The translations under genes and the position numbers were made by a program. Positions 56,111 to 64,000 of a DNA stretch of 64,000 nucleotides are shown here, piece by piece. This stretch comes from Diphasiastrum complanatum (taxonomy: Eukaryota; Streptophyta; Lycopodiopsida; Lycopodiales; Lycopodiaceae), in contig MU831874.1 in assembly GCA_029204225.1 (NCBI GenBank), positions 35,088 through 99,087 on the forward strand. The letters run 5' to 3'. Each line of letters starts with the position of its first letter. Position 1 is the stretch's first letter. The notes beneath the pieces are model-generated. The model worked only from the letters and a program-made list of their open reading frames with translations. It did not search any database and had not been told where the DNA came from.

Positions 56111-56156
56111 AATGTTTTGGAGAGGGGCAGGGGAAAGATCCGAAAAAGGCCTGAGG

Positions 56157-57156
56157 AGACACCAAAGTTGTTGAGAACAACGAGACAAGAATTTTTTCAA
56201 AGAAAAGAACAATAGAAATATTGATTTGTGAATAATTCGATCAAGTTATCCCAAAGTTTAAGATCCAAGTCCATGATGTTATCTAGACTTTCAAATAACT
56301 ATTCAATTACTAAGGGATAAACTACCAAATGTAATGCATCTAGATTATCTTCTACACATGATCACTAACTTGAATTTAATACATAGTCCATGTCTAGAAC
56401 ACCTGCTTTTCTTAATGTTCATCAATAAACATCCTATTTATAGTGTTAAGAACCCATGTATATAACCTTCTAGACTAGATTGACACTTGGTCAAATGTTT
56501 ATCTTAGCCATCTACTTACATCAATGGTCTACATGCATCCAAATCTTGCCAATAGAATTACTTACCTTCTATATTAAGTAAATAAATGTTATTGGTGGGC
56601 AAAAATTTGACCTATCACTTGTTGAAATTCACACATGTGAGGCCCCCCATTTGGCAAGGGGTGTGTCCCCAAGCTTGTTCTCAATATTGGCCTCTAAAAT
56701 TTCATTAAGTTTATTCATATACATAGTGGGTCATTAGAATACAATCAAAGATTGAATCACTATGGTATGTGTTAGGAATAATGTAACCACGTCGAATGCA
56801 AAGCTAGTCTGATCCACCTAGCCAACGCACTCTCTTAAAGGATGCCCCTCTTAACCCAGTGTGAGTTTGCATGAATGTGGTAGGTGGCAGTTACTGTTGA
56901 CACCCACTGTTCATGTTACATGCATGGGTTAATGATGCATGTGGGGTCCCAGTCCATCATTGAAGGACTGCATGGCCCGCTACTATCATGCATGTGTCTT
57001 ATGGGCCTCATACCTAATGCATGTGTCTATGGGCCTCATACCTAATGTATGGTTTGCATGCATGCCTCTGACTCACATTGTCCTCTGCCCTTGGTGGTTA
57101 GTTGCACCTAGATGTGTATTGTTGGGTCGGTACTATTTATGGTATCATAATGTTCC
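56157..57156 (-). repeat. LTR-like repeat copy 1 (minus orientation)
   Basis: These 1000 bp are directly repeated at 60061-61049 with many substitutions. On the minus strand each copy is preceded by a purine tract (here AATAGAGGGGAAC) and then ATGATACCATAA-like sequence, and each ends near CTCAACA, the pattern of a gypsy 3' LTR. Exact ends are uncertain because similarity runs about 12 bp past CTCAACA in both copies. Confidence 0.6.
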
Positions 57157-57479
57157 CCTCTATTCTGATGTAGATGATGAGGATTCAAATGATGAATTTG
57201 AAAAATCTGATCAAGAATTTGTTGAAACAAAATAAGGCGCAACAACAAGAATAAATTTATGGAGTCAGCCATACGTGAGATTCATGGCCATACCCAGGCC
57301 AGCATGACTGGGAAGGATAATTATGTCCAATTTCTATAGAGCTAATTGAACTTGCACCTGGAAGATTTTGTCCATGTTTGAAGTCCCTTGGAGAGATTGA
57401 ATTAGCAGAATTTACTGAACTATTGAAAGAAGTACCAAGATGTATCTGCACGGTCGCTCGAAGATTTGAAAGGGATATC

Positions 57480-58540
57480 TCTAAAATTTGATGAGCACCG
57501 CATTGATCTTAAGGAAGATGCAGTTCCTGTCAACAGAGACAATATCGTCTTAATCCAAAAAGTACTCTCTAATAGTGAAAGATGAACTCAACAAGCATAT
57601 TAATGCATGTATTATTTATCTTGTCTTAAGTAGTGAGTGGGTATCTCCTATTGTTTAGTTTCAAAGAAGAAGACTGGCAAAATACGAATTTGCCAGGATT
57701 TCCGGAAGTTGAATGCCTGAAACAAGAAAAGATCACCACCGATTACCTTTCACGGATTCCATTTTTTAGGACCAGGTTGCTGGGCAAAAACATTATAGTT
57801 TCTGCGATAGTTTCTCTAGTTACAATCAAGTTGCGAGTGAGGAAGGAGGATCGACCAAGACTACCTTTACTACTGATTGGGGCACTTATGCCTATAATAA
57901 AATGCCCTTTGGTCTTTGTAATGCACTAGCTACTTTCTAGAGAATCATGATATTGATTTTCGCTGAGGCAATTTTCGAAATTTTCATTGATGATTTCTAT
58001 GTATACAGTAATATCAAGACCTAAAGCTTACATTGCAGAGGTGTCGAGACACTTGTTTGTCACTTCACCCCGAAAAATGTTTTTTGGGTATGAGAGAAGG
58101 TATACTTCCTGGTCACAGAATATCGAATAGAGGAGTTGACAAAGATAAGTCGAAGTTATCAAGAATCTATTGATACCAAAGAATCTATGTATTAATGAAA
58201 GGTTGTTGACCATTGAAGAACTATCTGAATCATGAAACAATTCGAAGGAGACTACAGGCAGAGCGAAAGAAAAAGCATAATACTTGTATCAAAATTGTTA
58301 ATCTTAAACTTGGTGATATGCTTTTTAATACATGACAATCGACATCAGAAATTCCCTGAGAAGCTACATATGAGATGGATGGGGCTGTATAAAGTTATTG
58401 AAGTATTTGGAAATGCATTAACGGTTCCAGACTGAAAAAATATTATCTTTGACAAAGAATTTCGAGGGGAGAACCTTTCGAGTATCTTTTAAAAACGTTT
58501 CAAGAATCCTTCCATCACGAGTTTTTTTTTTCATCGAATT
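57480..58540 (+). pseudogene. pol: Ty3/gypsy RT and integrase-tail remnant
   Basis: The plus strand in shifting frames gives the gypsy RT: EHRIDLKEDAVPVNRDN, SSEWVSPIV, TGKIRICQDFRKLNA, TTDWGTYAYNKMPFGLCNA and the catalytic FIDDF (about 57985-57999). After a deletion, about 58270-58440 resembles the integrase C-terminus (QKFPEKLHMRWMG, YKVIEVFGNALTVPD). RNase H and the integrase core are missing. Many stops make it dead. It is on the opposite strand to the flanking LTR-like repeats, so it is probably not their element. Confidence 0.75.
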
Positions 58541-60060
58541 TTTTTAATTTTTGTCCTTGCAAAATTTTCTTTTTCTTTTCTTTTTATTAGTTTTAAAACT
58601 AATTGTTATTTATTATTTTTTACTTTTAGATTTAGTAAATCCTTTTTAGATTAATGCATATATTTACATGTGTTATATAACGTCATTCACATTTAAGTTC
58701 AGTATTTATGACCACTTAGAAACTGCGTAGCATGATTATATATTTTTAAAATTGAAAACTGTCTTAATTTATTATTTCTTAGTCACCGCTTTTTAATTTA
58801 TGAATGTGACAATTGTCAAATTATGTTGCCACGTGATGATCGTCTCCACTGTGTCATTGTTAAAACCTCTGATTTTCTAGTCACCGTATTCTATTTATGA
58901 ATGTGACAATTGACAAATCATGTTGTCCACGTAATCATCATTACTATTGTGTCATTGTTAAAACCTCTAATTTTCTGGTTTCACTTCACACTTTCTTTTG
59001 TACCTCCTTGCTCTCTATCGCTCATGCTTTTGTGCTCGCTACCACACTTTTGTCAATCTGGGATCATATTTGTAATCAAAATGGATGCAAGTACGAGCAC
59101 CAGCGCAACCATTAACTGGAAGATACAAGCATCTATCTACCTTGCTTCAATTCATCTCTACTAGATCGTTGCAGGATTGGAAATTTGAAAGTGGACCCCT
59201 CTATTGTGTTGTCAGAGGTTAGCACCAAGTTCGTTCACTCTATCCATATGGTGGCTGACTTTGATTTCTAGGTTTCATTGCAGAACACTACTTTTTCAGT
59301 GAATGAAACTATATTTTTTAAAGCTCTTGGTTTGCCAACTGATGGGGTAGCCAATGTTATGACCAAGAATGCTATTGATGATTCGACTTATTTTTTGTCG
59401 AACTGCTACGTACCTAGCAAGAGGTATAAGATCACCATGGTGAAGGACGCGCAGATGAAGTTTTTCTGCAATTACGCCAACCAGGTGCTTGTTGACAACT
59501 TAATCAAACTGCAATTCATTCGAGTTACTCTGATATCATTTTACATACAAAACATTTTATCTTCAGTTTGATAGAAGGAGACTGTTGTTTAGCATTCATT
59601 ACCTATATTCACCTTTCCTAAAAGTGGTACTGGCTGCTTACAAAATGTCTGTTGACAACCAGATTTTCTCTCGACTCCATTTCATTCGAAATAAGTTAAT
59701 CATATATCAACTTAACATCATACTTAAGTGAGTTTTTCAAGTTCTTGTTGAGTTTATATCTTCTATGTGTAATAGATGCAAGATTTCTACATTGTTAATG
59801 ATGCTAGATGTGCTTTCCTGCCAAGCCAAAGATCAAAGGGCATAATTAGTTCTTTGTGATCTGATATTTCCCAAACAATATGGTGTACTCTCAAATAGAA
59901 ATTGAATTTATTTTTAGGGTAAATTATATAGCATCCACTTGTTAGAATTCCTTGTCATTGATTTTTTTAGGTTACATGTTTTACTTTGATTTTGAAAGGA
60001 TGGAAAATTTTAATCTTCATATTCTACTTCTATTCTATTATGCTCTCCATTGTATAAAAA
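58541..60060 (+). other. AT-rich region with an unrecognised partial frame at 59170-59574
   Basis: 58541-59169 shows no gene. In it, about 58795-58880 and 58876-58985 are related words (GAATGTGACAATTG...GTGTCATTGTTAAAACCTCT), a degenerate duplication. 59170-59574 has a protein-like frame interrupted once (TGA or TAG near 59270), including FFKALGLPTDGVANV and CYVPSKRYKITMVKDAQ. I do not recognise it; it may be a tail frame of the adjoining gypsy element. The rest has no feature. Confidence 0.3.
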
Positions 60061-61049
60061 AGACACCAAAGCTGTTGAGAACAATGAGACACATACGAAT
60101 TTTTTCAGAGCAAAGAACAATAGAAATATTGATTTGTGAATAATTTGATAAAGTTATCTCAAAGTTTAAGATCCAAGTCCATGATGATTTCTAGACTTTT
60201 AAATAACTACTCAATTACTAAGGGATAAACTACCAAACATAATGCATCTAGATTATCTTCCACACATGATTACTAACTTCAGTTTAGTACACAGTCCAAG
60301 TCTAGAACACTTGCTTCTCTTAATGTTCATCAATAAACATCCTATTTATAGTGTTAAGAACTCATGTATATAACCTTCTAGACTAGATTGACACTTGACC
60401 AAATGTTTATCAATGGTCTACATGCATCCAAATCTTGCCAATAGAGCTACTTACCTTCTATATTAAGTAAATGAATGTTATTGGTGGGCAAAATTTGACC
60501 TGTCACTTGTTGAAATTCACAGATGTGAGCCCCCCCATTTGGCAAGGGGTGTGTCCCCAAGCTTGTTCTCAATATCGGCCTCCAATATTGCATTAAGTTT
60601 ATTCCTTTCTTACACATAGTGGGTCATTAGAATACAATCAAAGATTGAATCACTATGGGATGTGTTAGCAACAATGTAACCACATCGAATGCAAAGCTAG
60701 TCTGATCCACCTAGCCAACACACTCTCTTAAAGGATGCCCCTCTTAGCCTAGTGTGAGTTTGCATGAATGTGGTAGGTGGCTATTACTATTGACACCCAT
60801 CGTTCATGTTACATGCATGGGTTAATCATGCATGTGGGGTCCCAGTCCATCATTGAAGGACTGCATGGCCCCCTACTATCATGCATGTGTCTTATGGGCC
60901 TCATACCTAATGCATGTGTCTATGGGCCTCATACCTAATGTATGGTTTGCATGCATGCCTCTGACTCACACTGTCCTCTGCCCTTGGTGGTTAGTTGCAC
61001 CTAGATGTGTATTGTTGGGTTGGTACTGTTATGGTATCGTAATGCTTCC
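60061..61049 (-). repeat. LTR-like repeat copy 2 (minus orientation)
   Basis: About 989 bp matches 56157-57156 in the same orientation. On the minus strand it is preceded by a purine-rich AAGGAGTAGGAAG and a chromodomain-like coding remnant, which fixes this as a 3' LTR reading leftward. Confidence 0.65.
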
Positions 61050-61054
61050 TACTC

Positions 61055-61215
61055 CTTAAGAATTGTCTTGGTTCTCTAAGACAACATCTGGATATAATTG
61101 TCGAAGTATGTTTCCCTTTTTCCAAGTGGCATTCTCAATTGACTGATCCTTCCATTTGATTAAATGTTCTTGATATAAGATATGACGTGTGTGCGTCTCC
61201 TTGGAATTGACTCAA
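61055..61215 (-). pseudogene. Chromodomain remnant of a gypsy (chromovirus) integrase
   Basis: The minus strand reads YQEHLIKWKDQSIENATWKK followed by GNILRQLYPDVVLENQDN and a stop, matching the W-K-W...ATW core of chromodomains at integrase C-termini. It lies directly before the polypurine tract and LTR at 61049-60061. The rest of pol is absent to the right. Confidence 0.65.
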
Positions 61216-62106
61216 TACTTTCTGACTCATGTGGAAGTTGTTGAGAATCCACGGAGGGAACTAGACCACTATATCTTACTAGATTTTTTGACCTCTGAGT
61301 GGAGAACACATATTATTAGAATCACATTAAGATAGACTAGATAGGTGTAGATAGCCTAGTTTCTCTTTGGTTGCTTAGTAATAATTCTTAATTAGTTTAG
61401 ATAGCAATAGGTCAGGACCAACGTTAGCAAGTTAGATCGAGTAGGATAGAGCTTAGATGATCAGAATCTAGGCACTAAGATCAGTTAGATTAGGCCTAGA
61501 TTAAGTCCTATATGTTGTAGACTAACTCAGTTAAGATAGCTAGAGTAGGTTGATCTCAAAGGGCTTCAACAAGGCAAAAGAGAAAATGGCTGTAGGTTGA
61601 TATTCTAAGGAATATTCAAGCCATCTTGAAAAGGATACAAACTTAAGCCTAGAACTGGATCAGTCAAGTTTAGGCCTTTGCGCCATGTTGTAACGACTTA
61701 AAGTTGTTTAGTTCTAAGCCTAAGTCTAGAAGATTGGAACTTAAACCAGTCTGAATAAGTCCATCTTAAGTGATTTCAGTTGTTTATGGTCGATTGGGGG
61801 TTTGTCCCATGGTACCAATTTAATTAAGTTAAGCCTATGTGGTCTATTTGTCCCATAGTGCCTTTTTGTAAGTGACCACCACTCCAAGAGTCCATTTGGA
61901 AGAAGAACCTCATTTGCATAATAGAGCTTTATCTTCTTTCATTGAGAGTTCTCCTCTGTGACGATTTATAACCAGTGTCATTCACACGAGGCAAGGAAGC
62001 AGAGTTAGAGTCACAGCGGTTAAAAGAGCATGCCCATAGCCAACACACAAAAGAACATTCAGAGGTCCACACACAAGGTAAAGACTCATCCAGTAGCAGC
62101 AAATAG
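61216..62106. other. Dispersed repeat region, probably LTR-derived
   Basis: About 61590-61950 is the inverted counterpart of about 35790-36110 (shared GATATTCTAAGGAATATTC and GTTTAGGCCTTTGCGCC). 61390-61580 is rich in TAGAT-like words. No coding region is supported. A primer site was not found after it. Confidence 0.45.
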
Positions 62107-62934
62107 CACTTGTGCACATCCACCACCCAAGGGCATGGAAATATCAACGAAATGGAAGACACAACACAATCGCCCTATCGAATGCCTAAAGACACTTCAA
62201 CAGTGAAAATCACAGAAGCCATTGAAGAAGAATTGACCACAACATCAAATCCTTTGATGAGACATCCTGAGGCAAAGGAGACAGAGGTTGAACCGGGTGG
62301 TGTCCCACCTATGTCATTCATGGTAAGTGACCCACCAATTACCTTCTCATCAATTCCCATCACATCAACCATCAGCGTCACACTACCCATCACACTCACC
62401 CTCACCACTAAATCCCCTATTGTCTCCACAAACACACTCCCACTCTCCACCGCACCAGTCACAACCACCTCTATGCAATCTCCAATGCATTTTCCAAATG
62501 TCTTTGACACACCCTTCAACATTAAAGAATTCTCACTTTCACTATTAAACACGCCACCTACTACCACCACACCATTTCCTACACCCACCACTATCGCTAC
62601 CACCACCACTTCCACAATACTTTCTATTTCTCGATCACAAATGCCGACACATCTCCAATCCCTATCACCATCACTCAAACATCACACCCTCCATCTGCTC
62701 AGTCCGTCCATCATGAACAGTACACCACATTGTATCAAAACGTACAACAAAATCTCCCACCATCCCATGCACCTACCTCTCAGTAGTATCCTCCTATTCG
62801 GGAGTGGCAGTAACTTTCAGAAAATGTGTGACGGGCCATCAATGCTCAAAGTGATGCCATGCATTACCTCTACTCTTCAATCAATGAGTATCAAAATTGG
62901 TGCAACTTCTCAAAAGAGAAAAACGTGCAGTTGA
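62107..62934 (+). pseudogene. Ser/Thr/Pro-rich frame, possibly a retroelement gag N-terminus
   Basis: The open frame runs from after TAG at 62104-62106, with the first ATG at 62152 (MEDTTQSPYRMPKDTST), to TGA at 62932. The first 180 residues are low-complexity Thr/Ser/Pro/Ile. From about 62700 another frame looks more natural (YQNVQQNLPPSHAPTSQ, INAQSDAMHYLYSSINEYQN), implying a frameshift. It follows LTR-like sequence, so a gag start is plausible, but no family was recognised. It ends where the minus-strand copia begins. Confidence 0.35.
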
Positions 62935-62959
62935 TTTCTCTTGTCTGTTCTGTGCTGAT

Positions 62960-63890
62960 TTGTTCCTCAGGTTCTAGCGGCAATCCATGGCTGCGTGACC
63001 CTTCTATGGCAATGGATACACTCAATCTTGGGATTGAGCCAGCATGTATCTACTGTATGCCCGTCTCTTCTACATCTCACACAAGTCTTCTTGTCTGCAC
63101 CTTGCTGCTTTGACCTCCCTTTGCTCTTGCAGTTGCCCTTGCTTGTCCCCTCTGCTTGCTGATCACGATCTTGGCTCTCTCTGATTCGACTCCCTCGTAT
63201 GCTTAAATTATTTCTTGAATTTTTCTTTGTTGCCGTAGAGGGCCTGGTCAAAATCATGTATCAAGATGTTCGCTGGCCTCGACTTCCTCTCGAATCTCGA
63301 CAATCGCCTTTTCGAGGTTCATGGTAGGTCTTTCGCGAGCAGGGTTCTTGTTGTCTAGATTGATCTGGGTAAGGCTCTCAATAGGTACGTGAGCTGTTTC
63401 TCAGTTGACACTGCGTTCTCTACTCCAGAGTTATGTAGTGATAGAAATAGATCCTTCATCTTTCTCATGAAAGAAGTAAGGTCTTTTCCATCCCACTGTA
63501 GGTTCGTCAGTTGATCTTCCAGCATCATGATTTCATTTGAAATCTGGTGAGCAATGCATCCCACATCTCCTTAGCTTTGGAGAGTGTAGCCAGGTCAAGT
63601 GTGAGACTATCTTCGATGGAAGACGATAGCAAGACTACTACCTTGTCATTTTTCTCTCTCCATTTGCGTCGCTCCTTGTATGATGTCGTAGGCATTTATT
63701 CTGTGCCATCCACATAGGGGAAGAGTCCTTCACCCTTGAGTATCAAGTGATGTCTTAAATTTCCAGGCTAGAAAGTTAGATCCTGAAGAATCAAGTACTC
63801 TACAGATCTTGCTCTGCATGCTACTGATTGAAGCCCTTGCTTCTTGGAGTTTGTTCCATCGTTGATGGTTTTTTCTGAATGTTTGGCCTC
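62960..63890 (-). pseudogene. gag: Copia gag with degraded second knuckle
   Basis: The gag start ASISSMQSKICRVLDSSGSN lies near 63840; the core (NEIMMLEDQLTNLQWDGKDL, EKQLTYLLRALPRS) spans 63564-63355. The knuckle region (63257-62967) has CVRCRRDGHTVDTC intact and then a second, frameshifted IECIHCHRRVTQPW. Frame breaks near 63760, 63600 and 63290 prevent a complete product. Confidence 0.78.
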
Positions 63891-63938
63891 CTGGATCTGC
63901 TAGCTTCTTGGCTATGTCAGAACATGTCAAGACATGTA

Positions 63939-63951
63939 GGCTCTGATACCA
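63939..63951 (-). promoter_or_regulatory. Primer binding site (initiator Met tRNA type)
   Basis: The minus strand reads TGGTATCAGAGCC, one base after a TCATCA that would be the end of a 5' LTR lying mostly beyond the window. Confidence 0.8.
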
Positions 63952-64000
63952 CTGATGAGAAATGATTTCGCGGTCGTGAAGGTGAAGCAACACGATCCTC

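Larger units (their letters stand above)
62950..64000 (-). mobile_element. Copia element, 5' part, running off the window
   Basis: On the minus strand the order is part of an LTR (beyond 63953), primer site (63939-63951), leader, gag and zinc knuckle. It is truncated at about 62950 before the protease. It is the same family as 8753-12402 and 53633-54450. Confidence 0.8.

Noticed and set aside
56157-61049. One complete gypsy element bounded by the two 1-kb repeats
   Set aside because: The purine tracts and the chromodomain place both repeats on the minus strand, while the RT between them is on the plus strand.
62175-62678. Val/Gly-rich minus frame
   Set aside because: It is the antisense shadow of the Thr/Ser/Pro-rich tract.
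1-64000. tRNA, rRNA or other structural RNA genes
   Set aside because: I found no cloverleaf or rRNA-like sequence; the only tRNA-related signals are primer sites and one weak SINE-like A/B box pair.

Overview
This is a window from a large, repeat-rich land-plant nuclear genome. The evidence is degenerate Ty1/copia and Ty3/gypsy retrotransposons with plant-type initiator-Met tRNA primer sites (TGGTATCAGAGC), GT-AG introns of about 90-110 bp, and a plant-specific dirigent gene. Nothing points to bacteria or organelles. I cannot name the species; a non-flowering plant or another large-genome lineage is possible but not shown.

Layout. 0-3 kb: apparent 3' exons of an unrecognised gene. 4-7 kb (minus strand): a decayed, intron-containing gene of an unrecognised coiled-coil family. 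A second decayed copy lies at 26.6-29.6 kb on the plus strand, interrupted by a small LTR-flanked insertion. 8.7-12.4 kb: a decayed minus-strand copia element. 13.7-26.1 kb: a nested retrotransposon cluster, in which a minus-strand copia is split first by a deleted relative in plus orientation (15496-18256) and then by a young element (18771-24892). The young element has two 682-bp LTRs differing at six positions and a TATAT target duplication, but its 5' gag-pol half is inverted. 32-35 kb: a minus-strand gypsy gag with its 3' LTR. 35-36.8 kb: LTR and copia fragments.

36965-45568 holds the main host-gene feature: two convergent, near-identical dirigent genes in the arms of an inverted duplication. 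The arms are 1410 bp and indel-free, and the spacer is 5.8 kb. The outer end of the right arm is interrupted by a 5.9-kb non-autonomous LTR element (45569-51492). The left arm keeps the empty site, so the order of events can be read. That element is in turn interrupted by a solo LTR (46924-47841, target duplication CTGCC) of the gypsy family seen at 32-35 kb.

51.5-64 kb: AT-rich spacer, a long inverted repeat, more copia gag fragments (53.6 kb plus; 62.95-64 kb minus, with its primer site at 63939-63951), a strand-asymmetric ACCGAG-rich tract, a decayed plus-strand gypsy polymerase between two minus-oriented chromovirus-like LTR copies, and a Ser/Thr/Pro-rich open frame.

The only genes that look intact and host-functional are the two dirigent genes, which encode secreted apoplastic proteins expected to steer phenoxy-radical coupling in lignan or cell-wall phenolic metabolism. 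Nearly everything else is mobile-element sequence at various stages of decay. The most informative observations are structural: the inverted dirigent duplication with its dated insertion, the in-frame inversion inside a young copia element, the hairpin-array non-autonomous element, and the two-copy unidentified gene family.
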